Positions 14,037-22,411 of a stretch of 64,000 bases of DNA are shown in pieces; the stretch's first letter is position 1; every line of letters starts with the position of its first letter. Origin of the DNA: Actinoplanes solisilvae (GTDB taxonomy: Bacteria; Actinomycetota; Actinomycetes; Mycobacteriales; Micromonosporaceae); contig NZ_RJAC01000001.1 of assembly GCF_003999975.1 (NCBI RefSeq), positions 806,001 through 870,000 on the forward strand, in the 5' to 3' direction. The translations under genes were made by a program, and so were the position numbers. The notes under the pieces were generated by a model, which worked only from the letters and a program-made list of their open reading frames with translations, was not told the origin of the DNA and did no database searches.

Positions 14037-15317
14037 ATGGTGACCATGGGGACGAGGGTTTATCTGGCCAGGCTCGCCGGCCTGCCCGTGTTCGACCCCA
14101 ACGGCGACCGGGTGGGGCGGGTGCGCGACGCGGTCGTGCGGCTGCGCACCACGAACCGGCCGCCGCAGGTCGTCGGGCTGGTCGCCGAGATGGCGTTACG
14201 GCGGCGCATCTTCCTGCCGATCGGGCGGGTGACGTCGATGGACTCCGAGGCCGTGGTGCTGGCCAGCGGCGTGCTCAACCTGCGGCGGTTCGAGAAGCGG
14301 CCGAACGAGTTGCTCGTCGTCGAAGATCTGCTGGACCGCCGGGTGACGGTCATGCCCGACGACGGCGACGGGCCCGGCACGCCGAGCACGGTCGTCGACA
14401 TCGGCATGGACCTGAACCGCAGCAACGAGTGGCTGGTGACCCGGGTCGCCGTGCGCGGGCTGACCGGGCGGCTGAGCCGCCGCGGCCACGTCTTCCAGGC
14501 CGAGTTCGACCGGGTGCGCGGCCTGATCGGGCCGACCGACACCCAGGGCACCTCCAACCTGCTGGCGCTGCTCGAGCAGATGAAGCCGGCCGACATGGCG
14601 AACGCTTTGCAGGACCTGCCGGACGCCCGTCGCAATGAGGTCGCCGCCGCTCTCAGCGACCGCACGCTGGCCGACGTGCTCGAGGAACTGCCGGAGCACG
14701 ATCAGGTCGAGATCCTGGTGCATCTGGGCCGCGAACGGGCCGCCGACGTGCTCGAACGCATGGACCCGGACGACGCGGCCGACCTGCTCGCCGAACTGCC
14801 CCAGGCCGAGCAGACGGTGCTGCTCGACCTGATGGAGCCCGACGAGGCCGACCCGGTGCGCCAGCTCATGAACTACCGCCCGGGCACGGCGGGCAGCGTG
14901 ATGACCTCGGAACCGGTGATCCTCACTCCGGACACGACGGTGGCCGAGGCGCTGGCCCGCATCCGCGAGCCGGAGCTGTCGCCGGTGATCGCCGCGCAGG
15001 TGTTCGTGGCTCGCGCGCCCTCGGCCACGCCGAGCGGGAAATACCTCGGCATGGTGCATTTCCAGCGGCTGCTGCGCGAGCCTCCGTCGTCGATCGTCGG
15101 CGGCATCGTCGACGCCGATCTCGAGCCGCTGCGCCCGGAGACCACGCTGGCCGAGATCATCAAGCGCATGGCCACGTACGACCTGGTCGCGATGCCCGTG
15201 ATCGACTCGACGCGCCGTCTCGTGGGGGCGGTGACCGTCGACGACGTGCTCGACCACTCGCTGCCCCGCGACTGGCGCGACCGTGACCTCAGCGAGATCG
15301 ACGAGGTCACGCTGTGA
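14037..15317 (+). CDS. MgtE N-terminal domain / CBS domain protein without membrane part
   Basis: A 426-residue cytosolic protein. Residues 1-80 resemble a PRC-barrel-like fold (VFDPNGDRVGRVRDAVVRL). Residues 165-275 are the superhelical MgtE_N domain with its repeated aspartate-rich turns (LERMDPDDAADLLAELPQ). Two CBS repeats occupy 280-415 (VMTSEPVILTPDTTVAEAL; MPVIDSTRRLVGAVTVDDVL). The five-helix Mg2+ channel of true MgtE is absent, so it is a sensor-like relative, not a transporter. Its stop overlaps the start of the DUF1003 gene by 4 bases, indicating coupling. Confidence 0.9.
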   Translation: MVTMGTRVYLARLAGLPVFDPNGDRVGRVRDAVVRLRTTNRPPQVVGLVAEMALRRRIFLPIGRVTSMDSEAVVLASGVLNLRRFEKRPNELLVVEDLLDRRVTVMPDDGDGPGTPSTVVDIGMDLNRSNEWLVTRVAVRGLTGRLSRRGHVFQAEFDRVRGLIGPTDTQGTSNLLALLEQMKPADMANALQDLPDARRNEVAAALSDRTLADVLEELPEHDQVEILVHLGRERAADVLERMDPDDAADLLAELPQAEQTVLLDLMEPDEADPVRQLMNYRPGTAGSVMTSEPVILTPDTTVAEALARIREPELSPVIAAQVFVARAPSATPSGKYLGMVHFQRLLREPPSSIVGGIVDADLEPLRPETTLAEIIKRMATYDLVAMPVIDSTRRLVGAVTVDDVLDHSLPRDWRDRDLSEIDEVTL

Positions 15318-15859
15318 CCGAGCCGCGCAGAGATCGCCTCGACCAGCCGGTGGAGCCCGGGCGGGTGCGTCTGCCCCGGTGGGATCCGGAGTCGTTCGGC
15401 CGCTGGTCCGAGAACATCGCGCGCTACATGGGCACGGCGCAGTTCATCGTGTGGATGACGCTGGTCATTCTCACCTGGTTCGCCTGGAACACCCTCGCCC
15501 CGTCGGCGCTGCGCTTCGACCCGTACACGTTCACGTTCCTGACCCTGATCCTGTCGTTGCAGGCCTCGTACGCCGCACCGCTGATCCTGCTGGCCCAGAA
15601 CCGTCAGGCCGACCGCGACCGGCTGGCGATGGAGGAGGACCGCCGGCGCGCCGCGATGCAGAAGGCCGACACCGAATATCTGGCCCGCGAGATCGCCTCG
15701 CTGCGGATCGCGCTGGGTGAGGTGGCGACGCGTGACTTCCTGCGCTCCGAGCTGGCCCGGCTGGCCGACGAGCTGGACGAAGCGGCCCATCGCCGGGACA
15801 AGCGAGCACGCTTGGACTGGGAGGAGGATCGCAAGGGCTTAGACGAAGGTCGTAGATAG
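15314..15859 (+). CDS. DUF1003 membrane protein
   Basis: A 181-residue protein with two adjacent membrane helices (about residues 37-60 and 72-92) followed by a long charged coiled-coil tail (from the RQADRDRLAMEEDRR region to the end). This is the DUF1003 architecture. The NxxRYMGTAQFI and PFTFLTLILSLQASYAAPLIL-like segments match the family. Function is unknown; its recurrent pairing with MgtE_N/CBS proteins suggests a magnesium-related membrane complex, an inference. The start GTG overlaps the preceding stop. Confidence 0.88.
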   Translation: MTEPRRDRLDQPVEPGRVRLPRWDPESFGRWSENIARYMGTAQFIVWMTLVILTWFAWNTLAPSALRFDPYTFTFLTLILSLQASYAAPLILLAQNRQADRDRLAMEEDRRRAAMQKADTEYLAREIASLRIALGEVATRDFLRSELARLADELDEAAHRRDKRARLDWEEDRKGLDEGRR

Positions 15860-15871
15860 CTTCGACGTAGC

Positions 15872-17032
15872 ATGGGGCCCATGTCCGCACCCGCTTCCAC
15901 GCTCGAGGACGCGATCCAGGCCGCGCTGGCCACGGTTGACGACCCCGAGATCCGCCGCCCGATCACCGAGCTCGGCATGGTCAAGGGCTTCACCGTCGGC
16001 GACGGCACGGTCCAGGTCGAGCTGCTGCTGACCGTGGCCGGTTGTCCCCTGCGCGGCAAGCTCGACTCCGACATCACCGCCGCCCTCACCAAGATCCCCG
16101 GCATCACCTCGGTGACCATCGATTTCGGCGTGATGGACGAGGAGCAACGCAAGGCTCTGCAGACCACGCTGCGCGGTGGTGGCGGCGCCTCGGCCGAGCC
16201 GGTCATCCCGTTCGCCCAGCCCGGCTCCCGCACGCGGGTCTACGCGGTCGCCAGCGGCAAGGGCGGCGTCGGCAAGTCCAGCGTGACCGTCAACCTGGCC
16301 GCGGCCCTGGCCAAGCGCGGGCTTTCGGTCGGCGTCGTCGACGCGGACATCTACGGCCACTCGGTGCCCCGCATGCTCGGCGTCGAGGGCAAGCCGACCC
16401 GGGTCGAAGACATGATCATGCCGCCGCAGTCGCACGGCGTGAAGGTCATCTCGATCGGCATGTTCACCGCGGGCAACGCCGCCGTCGTGTGGCGCGGCCC
16501 GATGCTGCACCGCGCTCTTCAGCAGTTCCTCGCCGACGTCTACTGGGGCGACCTCGACGTGCTGCTGCTCGACCTGCCCCCGGGCACCGGCGACGTGGCC
16601 ATCTCGCTGGCCCAGTTGCTGCCCAACGCCGAGATCCTGGTCGTCACCACGCCGCAGACCGCCGCGGCCGAGGTGGCCGAACGGGCCGGCGCGATCGCCA
16701 TGCAGACCCACCAGCGCCTCGTCGGCGTCGTCGAGAACATGTCCTGGCTCGAGCTGCCCGACGGCTCGCGCATGGAGGTCTTCGGTTCCGGCGGCGGGCA
16801 GAAGGTCGCCGACTCGCTGACCACGACGGTGGGCGCCTCGGTGCCGCTGCTGGGTCAGGTGCCGCTCGACACCCGGGTGCGTGAGGCGGGCGACGCCGGC
16901 GAGCCGATCGTGCTGGTCGCGCCCGACGCACCGGCGGCCAAGGCGCTCGACGCCGTGGCCGACAAGCTGGCCGTACGGCGTGAGTCGCTGGTCGGCAAGC
17001 CGCTGGGCCTGATGGTCAACGCCCGGCGGTAG
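15872..17032 (+). CDS. Mrp/NBP35 family Fe-S cluster carrier ATPase
   Basis: A 386-residue protein. Residues 10-90 form the MIP18/DUF59 domain (EDAIQAALATVDDPEIRRPI). The rest is the ParA-like ATPase, with the deviant Walker A SGKGGVGKSSVTVNLA (about residue 128), VDADIYGHS, and the Mrp signature LLLDLPPGTGDVAI. It should load or carry Fe-S clusters in the cytosol. I do not see the C-terminal CXXC pair typical of many Mrp proteins. It starts 12 bases after the DUF1003 gene and ends at a strong bidirectional terminator. ATG at 15881 is an alternative start. Confidence 0.92.
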   Translation: MGPMSAPASTLEDAIQAALATVDDPEIRRPITELGMVKGFTVGDGTVQVELLLTVAGCPLRGKLDSDITAALTKIPGITSVTIDFGVMDEEQRKALQTTLRGGGGASAEPVIPFAQPGSRTRVYAVASGKGGVGKSSVTVNLAAALAKRGLSVGVVDADIYGHSVPRMLGVEGKPTRVEDMIMPPQSHGVKVISIGMFTAGNAAVVWRGPMLHRALQQFLADVYWGDLDVLLLDLPPGTGDVAISLAQLLPNAEILVVTTPQTAAAEVAERAGAIAMQTHQRLVGVVENMSWLELPDGSRMEVFGSGGGQKVADSLTTTVGASVPLLGQVPLDTRVREAGDAGEPIVLVAPDAPAAKALDAVADKLAVRRESLVGKPLGLMVNARR

Positions 17033-17043
17033 AACGCTACGAA

Positions 17044-17078
17044 GGGGCCCCGCCGCGAGAAGCGAGCGGGGCCTTTTT
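17044..17078. terminator. Terminator between convergent mrp and tatB
   Basis: GGCCCCGC (17046-17053) pairs with GCGGGGCC (17066-17073) around a 12-base loop, followed by TTTTT on the plus strand. It serves mrp; its tail touches the tatB stop codon. Confidence 0.85.
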
Positions 17079-17490
17079 ACGTCGCGTCGAGGTCGAGCGC
17101 GGGCTTCGCGGCGGGCGACGTGACGGGCGCGGTGCTGCTCGACCCGTTCTTGATGTCGGCGGCCGCGGCAACGTCGGTCAGGTCGCTGCGCACGCCGTTC
17201 AGGTCTTGCTTCACGTCGTCGAGCAGGCCCTGCAGCGGCTTACGGATCGCCGCTTCGTCTTCCTCGGTCAGCAGGTGCTTGCGGATGAACGCCTTGGGGT
17301 GCAAATCCTGGAGTTGCAGGTCGGTGCCGAGCTCACGGTTGAGATCGGTGGTCGCGTTCTGCGCCATCGCCCGCAGGCCGCGCAGCATGCGCAGGCCGTC
17401 GCTGATGACCTTGGGCAGCCGCTCACCGAAGATCAGCAGCGCCAGCAGGAGCAGCGCCCCGATCTCCCACCAGTTCAGATTTTCGAACAT
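17077..17490 (-). CDS. tatB: Twin-arginine translocase subunit TatB
   Basis: A 137-residue protein with the TatA/B fold: an N-terminal membrane helix (NLNWWEIGALLLLALLIFGE), the hinge FGERLPK with conserved Gly and Pro, then an amphipathic helix and a long charged tail. The longer tail and the position next to an HtrA-like protease, as in M. tuberculosis Rv1223-Rv1224, favour TatB over TatA. TatB with TatC recognises twin-arginine signal peptides; tatC is not in the window. The C-terminus is Ala/Pro/Ser-rich and probably disordered. Confidence 0.9.
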   Translation of the reverse strand: MFENLNWWEIGALLLLALLIFGERLPKVISDGLRMLRGLRAMAQNATTDLNRELGTDLQLQDLHPKAFIRKHLLTEEDEAAIRKPLQGLLDDVKQDLNGVRSDLTDVAAAADIKNGSSSTAPVTSPAAKPALDLDAT

Positions 17491-17556
17491 GTGGCCTCCC
17501 AGGTTCCGGGAGCAAGCCTACGCACGCGAGGTGACCTAGGGCAGTCCGGACAGCGA

Positions 17557-18810
17557 TCAATTGGAGTCGGCGGCCAGCGTCACCGAGGCCGTCTGAGTCT
17601 TCGTTCCGCGACGGTACTCCACGGAGACGGTGGCGCCGGGCGCGTACTTACGCACCAGGGCGATCAGGTCGGTGCCTTCCTCGAGCAGGTGCCCGTCGAG
17701 CTTGGTGATGACGTCACCGGCTTTGAGGCCCGCGGTGGCGGCCGGGCCGGACGGTTCGACCGAGCGCAGCCGGGCGCCGGTCGCGGTGTTGCCGCCGGTG
17801 GTCACCTCGGCGCCGATCACCGTGCGGCGGGCCTTGCCGTGGTCGATGATGTCGCCGGCCACCCGGCGGGCCTGGTTGATCGGGATGGCGAAGGCGAGAC
17901 CGATGTTGCCGGCCTCGGTCTCGTTGCCGCCCACCGAGCGGATCACCGAGTTGACCCCGATGACCTGGCCGGCCGCGTTGACCAGCGGGCCGCCCGAGTT
18001 GCCCTGGTTGACCGCGGCGTCGGTCTGGATCGCCGCGTAGTAGCGCGTGGTGCCCGCGTCGCCGGCCTCGATCGTACGGTCGACCGCGCTGACGATGCCC
18101 GCGGTGACCGTGTTGACCAGCGCCAGCGGGGAGCCGAAGGCGAGAACCGGGTCGCCGACCGCGATCGTGTCGGAGTTGCCGATGGCGACCGGGGTGAGGC
18201 CCGACTTCGCGACTTTGATCACAGCGACGTCGGACTGGGGGTCGCGGCCGACGAGCTCGGCGCTGGCCGTGGAGCCGTCACTGAAGGACACCGACATGGC
18301 GTCGTCGCCGCCCTCGACGACGTGGTCGTTGGTGATGACGTAGCCGTCCTCGGAGACCACGAAGCCCGACCCGATGGCCCCGGTCACGCGGACGGTCACG
18401 ACGCTCGGCAGCACCTTCTGGGCGACGCCGGCGAGCGAGTCGGGCGCCCGGTTGGCGGCGGCGGGCGGATCTTCCGAGGTCGCGCCGAGCTGGGTTCCGC
18501 CGCCCGGGGCGACCCCGCCGCGGACCGCGAAGACATAGCCCAGGGTGCCGCCCAGACCGCCCGCGAGCAGGGCCGTTATCAGGCAGATCAAGAGAATCGG
18601 AGCGTACGACCGGCGAGGCGCGTCGGGGTTGACGACCGGCTCGGGCATGGGGCTGCCGGCCGTGGGCGGGGTCTGCACCACCACGGCGGTAGGGGCGTAC
18701 GGGTCGCGCCAGGGGTCAGCGAGCGCGTCGGACCACCAGGGCGACTCCGGCGGGACGGGCGGACCATTGGCGGGCGGCGGAGCGGGACGCGCGTTCCAGC
18801 CGTCGGTCAC
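17557..18810 (-). CDS. HtrA-like S1C serine protease with PDZ domain
   Basis: About 417 residues from a GTG with GGGAGG 8 bases upstream; the frame is open to 18873. A proline-rich cytosolic segment (1-70) leads to one membrane helix (about 75-97). The trypsin-like protease domain carries the triad in NDHVVEG, SDVAVIKV and QGNSGGPLV. The C-terminal PDZ domain starts near LRSVEPSGPAATAGLKAGDVIT. It is anchored in the membrane with the protease outside, a quality-control enzyme of the DegP/HtrA class. Gene order with tatB matches mycobacterial htrA, but the usual sigE and rseA neighbours are absent. Confidence 0.92.
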   Translation of the reverse strand: MTDGWNARPAPPPANGPPVPPESPWWSDALADPWRDPYAPTAVVVQTPPTAGSPMPEPVVNPDAPRRSYAPILLICLITALLAGGLGGTLGYVFAVRGGVAPGGGTQLGATSEDPPAAANRAPDSLAGVAQKVLPSVVTVRVTGAIGSGFVVSEDGYVITNDHVVEGGDDAMSVSFSDGSTASAELVGRDPQSDVAVIKVAKSGLTPVAIGNSDTIAVGDPVLAFGSPLALVNTVTAGIVSAVDRTIEAGDAGTTRYYAAIQTDAAVNQGNSGGPLVNAAGQVIGVNSVIRSVGGNETEAGNIGLAFAIPINQARRVAGDIIDHGKARRTVIGAEVTTGGNTATGARLRSVEPSGPAATAGLKAGDVITKLDGHLLEEGTDLIALVRKYAPGATVSVEYRRGTKTQTASVTLAADSN

Positions 18811-18893
18811 GTCGGTGCCTCCCACTCGATTCCTGCCGGGCTCCCCCTCCAGGATGACACGGATCCCGGACACCGCTCCTCCCCGGCCCGTTT

Positions 18894-18935
18894 ATGCATC
18901 GACGGCCCGATGCATCCCACGGGAGCATCGCTCCC
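18894..18935. promoter_or_regulatory. Two inverted repeats between divergent htrA-like and methyltransferase genes
   Basis: ATGCATC (18894-18900) and GATGCAT (18909-18915) form an inverted repeat with an 8-base spacer. GGGAGC-ATC-GCTCCC (18921-18935) follows at once. Both lie upstream of both divergent genes, a place for a shared operator; the regulator is unknown. Confidence 0.4.
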
Positions 18936-18995
18936 ATCCGACCCGCCCCACCCACCACCCAAGGATCGACCGAAGGCCAATAGTCTTTATCCGAT

Positions 18996-19697
18996 GTGCG
19001 TAGCTCAATGCCCGCATGTCCGCCTACGCCCCCGGAGGTCGTCATCGTCCCGCCAGCCCGCCAGTTCGGCCCGTCGACGGGCCAGGCCCTGCAGTTCGCC
19101 GAGGCGTACGCCAGCGAGGACATCGTGCTGCAGACCGCCCGCAGCCTCGCCCACGAGCTCGGCCTCGACAGCGTCACCCCGGCCGCGGGGTCCATGCTGC
19201 GGCTGCTCGCGGCGGCCGGCAGTGCCAAGGCGGTCGTCGAGATCGGCACCGGCGCCGGGGTCAGTGGCGTCTGGCTGCTGCGCGGCATGCGACCCGACGG
19301 CGTGCTCACCACCATCGACGTCGAGAACGAGCACCAGCGCATCGCCCGGCGCATCTTCGTCGAGGCGGGCTTCGCCCCGTCCCGCACCCGCATCATCACC
19401 GGCCGCGCGCTCGACGTGCTGCCCCGGCTGGCCGACGGCGCCTACGACCTGGTCTTCGTCGACGCCGACACGACCGAGGTCGGGGCCTGCGCCGACGCCG
19501 CGCTGCGACTGCTGCGCCCGGGCGGCGTGCTGCTCGTGAACGGCGCCCTGGCCGGCGGCCGCATCAGCGACCCGGCCGCCCGCGACGTCGACACGCTGAC
19601 CATCCGCGAGACCGTGCGGGCGGTGCGCGAGTCGGAGGAGTGGATCCCGGCGATGGTGCCCTCAGGCGCCGGGCTGCTGGCCGCCGTCAAGCGTTGA
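18996..19697 (+). CDS. O-methyltransferase (class I SAM, Rv1220c-like)
   Basis: A 233-residue caffeoyl-CoA/catechol O-methyltransferase family protein. SAM-binding motif I is VVEIGTGAGVSGVWLL (about residue 70), motif II TTIDVENEHQ, and the metal/substrate region YDLVFVDADTTEVGA. Mycobacterial Rv1220c is the apparent counterpart, from both sequence type and position. The GTG start lacks a clear ribosome site and an ATG 12 bases on is possible. Its last 36 bases overlap the end of the convergent aminopeptidase gene. Confidence 0.87.
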   Translation: MRSSMPACPPTPPEVVIVPPARQFGPSTGQALQFAEAYASEDIVLQTARSLAHELGLDSVTPAAGSMLRLLAAAGSAKAVVEIGTGAGVSGVWLLRGMRPDGVLTTIDVENEHQRIARRIFVEAGFAPSRTRIITGRALDVLPRLADGAYDLVFVDADTTEVGACADAALRLLRPGGVLLVNGALAGGRISDPAARDVDTLTIRETVRAVRESEEWIPAMVPSGAGLLAAVKR

Positions 19698-21086
19698 GAG
19701 GTATCGCAAGAGCGTCCGCACGCCCCAGCCGGTCGCGCCGCGGGTGAGTTCGAGCTCGGTCGTCTCGGTCCAGGCCGGGCCGGCGATGTCGAGGTGGGCC
19801 CAGCGGCCGGCGTAGGCGCCGGTGAAGTCGCGCAGGAAGAGCGCCGCCGGTCCGCCGCCCACCGCCGGTGAGCTGTGCCGGTCGGCCACGTCGCTGCGCA
19901 GAAGCTCGCGATAGTCGTCGCACAGCGGCATGCGCCACATCCGCTCCCCCGCGGCCGCACCGGCTTCCGTGAGGGCCGTGGCGAGCTCGTCGCCGCTGCT
20001 GTAGAGGGCGGCGACGCTGGGGCCGAGCGCGACGATGGCGGCCCCGGTGAGCGTGGCGACGTCGATGACGACGTCCGGGGCGAGCCCGCCGGCGTAGGCG
20101 AGGGCGTCGGCCAGCACGAGACGGCCCTCGGCGTCGGAGTTGGTCGACTCGCTGGTGGTGCCGTCGTACTGGGTGATCACGTCGCCGGGGCGGTAGGCCG
20201 AGCCGCTCACCGCGTTCTCGGCCAGGGGCAGCAGCGCGGTGACCCGTACGGGCAGGCCGAGGTCGGCCGCGCCCAGCGTGGCGGCGGCGACCGCGGCCGC
20301 ACCGGCCATGTCGTTCTTCATCCGCTTCATGCCGGGGCGATCCTTGATCGAGATGCCGCCGCTGTCGAACGTGATGCCCTTGCCGACCAGCACGACGTGG
20401 GTGCGGGCGCCGGGCGGGTCCCAGACCAGTTGCACCAGGCACGGCTTGAAGCGCGAGCCGCCGCCGACCGCGCGCAGACCCCCGAACCGGGCCAGTTCGT
20501 CGCCGGACAGGACGCGCACGGTCGTCCCGGGCCGCTTGGCACTGGCCCCGGTGACCTCCTCGGCCATCCAGTCGGGGTTCTTGATGGACGGCGGGGTGTT
20601 CGTCAGATCGCGGGCCAGCCAGGTCGCGCGGGCCGTCGCCTGCGCCTGCGCCAGGCCCAGGGCGTACGTCTGCAGGCCGCTCGCGACGATGCCGACCTCG
20701 GCCGACCGGGGCTCCTCCAGCGCGTCGCGATAGCGATAGCCGCCGAGCCACAGCCCCTCGGCCAGCCCGCGCACCGACTCTTCGGAGGCTGCCTCGTCGA
20801 GGTGCACCTGAGCCGGCTCGTCGCCGAGTGCCCGGATCGCGGCCGCGCCCGCCGCTCGCCAGCCTGCCTCGTCACCGGCACCCACGTGGACCAGCAGCAC
20901 CCTGGCCGGTTCGCGCAGCGGGCGGGGGAATTCCTGGACCGTGCCGGCCGGACGATCGGTCCCGGCCAGTGCGGCGATCTCGGCGCCCAGGGCGCCCTCG
21001 GAATGGAACAGTGGACCCGTCGCGCCCACCGGCACGACACGGGTCAGAACGTCGTCGAGACGGCCGGTCAACCGGATGGGAAACAC
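19662..21086 (-). CDS. pepA: M17 leucyl aminopeptidase
   Basis: A 474-residue cytosol aminopeptidase. The metal-binding catalytic domain is clear: VGKGITFDSGGISIK (Lys and Asp ligands, about residue 230), MKNDMAGAAAV, and NSDAEGRLVLADAL, the family signature NTDAEGRL with Ser for Thr. The N-terminal 170 residues are the variable regulatory domain. It releases N-terminal residues from peptides using two metal ions, and the hexamer is cytosolic. The C-terminal extension STLDGGQQPGA runs 36 bases into the end of the convergent methyltransferase gene. Confidence 0.93.
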   Translation of the reverse strand: MFPIRLTGRLDDVLTRVVPVGATGPLFHSEGALGAEIAALAGTDRPAGTVQEFPRPLREPARVLLVHVGAGDEAGWRAAGAAAIRALGDEPAQVHLDEAASEESVRGLAEGLWLGGYRYRDALEEPRSAEVGIVASGLQTYALGLAQAQATARATWLARDLTNTPPSIKNPDWMAEEVTGASAKRPGTTVRVLSGDELARFGGLRAVGGGSRFKPCLVQLVWDPPGARTHVVLVGKGITFDSGGISIKDRPGMKRMKNDMAGAAAVAAATLGAADLGLPVRVTALLPLAENAVSGSAYRPGDVITQYDGTTSESTNSDAEGRLVLADALAYAGGLAPDVVIDVATLTGAAIVALGPSVAALYSSGDELATALTEAGAAAGERMWRMPLCDDYRELLRSDVADRHSSPAVGGGPAALFLRDFTGAYAGRWAHLDIAGPAWTETTELELTRGATGWGVRTLLRYLSTLDGGQQPGA

Positions 21087-21114
21087 GGGAGCGTGACCTT
21101 TCTCGAAGACGTGG

Positions 21115-21152
21115 AAAGCCCGCCGGTACGGGCGGTACCGTACCGGCGGGCT
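21115..21152 (-). terminator. Terminator between DUF3117 gene and pepA
   Basis: A 15-bp perfect stem pairs 21117-21131 with 21138-21152, with a 6-base loop. TTT follows on the minus strand. It separates the small upstream gene from pepA. Confidence 0.85.
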
Positions 21153-21163
21153 CGCGTGAAACG

Positions 21164-21331
21164 TCAGCCGGCGATCGACTTCAACGCGTCACCCAGCGCG
21201 CTGGCCTCGTCCGGAGTCATCTCAACGACGAGCCGGCCACCACCTTCCAGCGGGACCCGCATGACGATGCCCCGACCCTCCTTGGTGACCTCCAGCGGAC
21301 CATCGCCCGTCCGCGGCTTCATCGCCGCCAT
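21164..21331 (-). CDS. DUF3117 protein (Rv1211-like), 55 residues
   Basis: A 55-residue protein starting MAAMKPRTGDGPLEVTKEGR and ending in DALKSIAG, the near-invariant DUF3117 family of actinobacteria (Rv1211 in M. tuberculosis). GGGAGA is 8 bases before the ATG. A short basic N-terminus leads to a beta-rich core. Function is uncertain; I recall a report of calmodulin-like calcium binding for Rv1211 but have not verified it. The gene has its own terminator, so it is likely monocistronic. Confidence 0.92.
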   Translation of the reverse strand: MAAMKPRTGDGPLEVTKEGRGIVMRVPLEGGGRLVVEMTPDEASALGDALKSIAG

Positions 21332-21552
21332 CTTGTCTCCCCTCAGACCTACATCAGGGTGTCGGCGGGTTACCCCGCCACCACTGTTCCTCAGCTAGCT
21401 CAGCCTCGGCGCCACGTGCTCAGCCCCACGCGACACCTACCTATTCCGACCGGCGGCCGAGGGCCCTCGCGTGCAATCACGACCCGGCCCACCGTGCCGA
21501 TCAAACATTTTCCCTGATGAACACCGGCGAACCCAAACCCAGCCCGGGCGGA

Positions 21553-21591
21553 TGTGACAGCGTCTAGCATATCGTCTTTCGGGCTGTCACA
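21553..21591. promoter_or_regulatory. Split palindrome upstream of paaX-like gene, candidate operator
   Basis: TGTGACAGC (21553-21561) and GCTGTCACA (21583-21591) are perfect 9-base inverted arms with a 21-base spacer. Between them is TAGCAT (21565-21570), a possible -10 element. The ATG lies 10 bases downstream, fitting autoregulation by the PaaX-like protein. The 220-base gap before it otherwise shows nothing. Confidence 0.5.
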
Positions 21592-21601
21592 ATGTGCGGT
21601 C

Positions 21602-22411
21602 ATGCAGGCGCGGTCGGCACTCTTCGACCTGTACGGCGACTACCTTCGTCCCAGAGGCGGGCGCGCACCGGTCGCGGCCCTGGTCAGACTGCTTGCGCCG
21701 CTCGGCATCGCCCCGCCCGCGGTGCGCACGGCGGTGTCCCGCATGGTGCGCCAGGGATGGCTGCACCCTATGCGATTGGTCTCCGGGCCCGGCTATCTGC
21801 TGACCCCCAAGGCCGCCCGCCGTCTCGACGAGGCGGCCGCCCGGATCTACCGCACCGGCCGCTCCGGGTGGGACGGGCGGTTCGATCTCATCCTGCTGCA
21901 CGGCCCGCTCGGCAAGCGGGAGGCGACGCGGCTGGCGTTCCTGGGCTACGGCCCGCTGGGCGAACACTCCTGGGTCGCTCCCCGGGCGGCTGAGGAGGCG
22001 GACACCGTGCTGACCGAGGCGGGGGTCGGCTACGAGCGGTTCAGCGCCAGCCACGCGGCCGGGTCGCCGGGCGCGGCCGAGGTGGTCGGGCGGGCCTGGG
22101 ATCTGGGCGAACTGGCCCGGTCCTACGAAGACTTCGTGGCCGATCTGCGGCCGGTGGTCACGTCGGTCAACGCCAAGAGCGACGACGAGGAGGCGTACGC
22201 GGCCCGGTTCCTCCTCGTGCACGCCTGGCGCTCGTTCCTGTTCCGCGACCCCCAACTGCCGTCGTCGCTGCTGCCGCCCCGCTGGCCGGGCACGAGCGCG
22301 GCCGGCTTCTTCGACCGCCACGCGGCCCGTCTGCGCCCCGCGGCGGACCGTTACGTCGAGCGATGCCTGCACCCGGTTCCTCGCCATCGTGTGGGATTCT
22401 CAGACACATGA
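21602..22411 (+). CDS. PaaX family transcriptional regulator
   Basis: A 269-residue PaaX-type repressor. The N-terminal winged helix (residues 1-75) includes APPAVRTAVSRMVRQGWL as the recognition region. The central and C-terminal domains carry GPLGKREATRLAFLGYGPLGEHSWVAP and FLLVHAWRSFLFRDPQLP, both hallmarks. PaaX represses phenylacetate catabolism and is relieved by phenylacetyl-CoA. The ATG at 21602 is chosen over a GTG at 21554 because homologues start at QARSALFDLYGDY. The stop overlaps the enoyl-CoA hydratase start by 4 bases. Confidence 0.92.
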   Translation: MQARSALFDLYGDYLRPRGGRAPVAALVRLLAPLGIAPPAVRTAVSRMVRQGWLHPMRLVSGPGYLLTPKAARRLDEAAARIYRTGRSGWDGRFDLILLHGPLGKREATRLAFLGYGPLGEHSWVAPRAAEEADTVLTEAGVGYERFSASHAAGSPGAAEVVGRAWDLGELARSYEDFVADLRPVVTSVNAKSDDEEAYAARFLLVHAWRSFLFRDPQLPSSLLPPRWPGTSAAGFFDRHAARLRPAADRYVERCLHPVPRHRVGFSDT

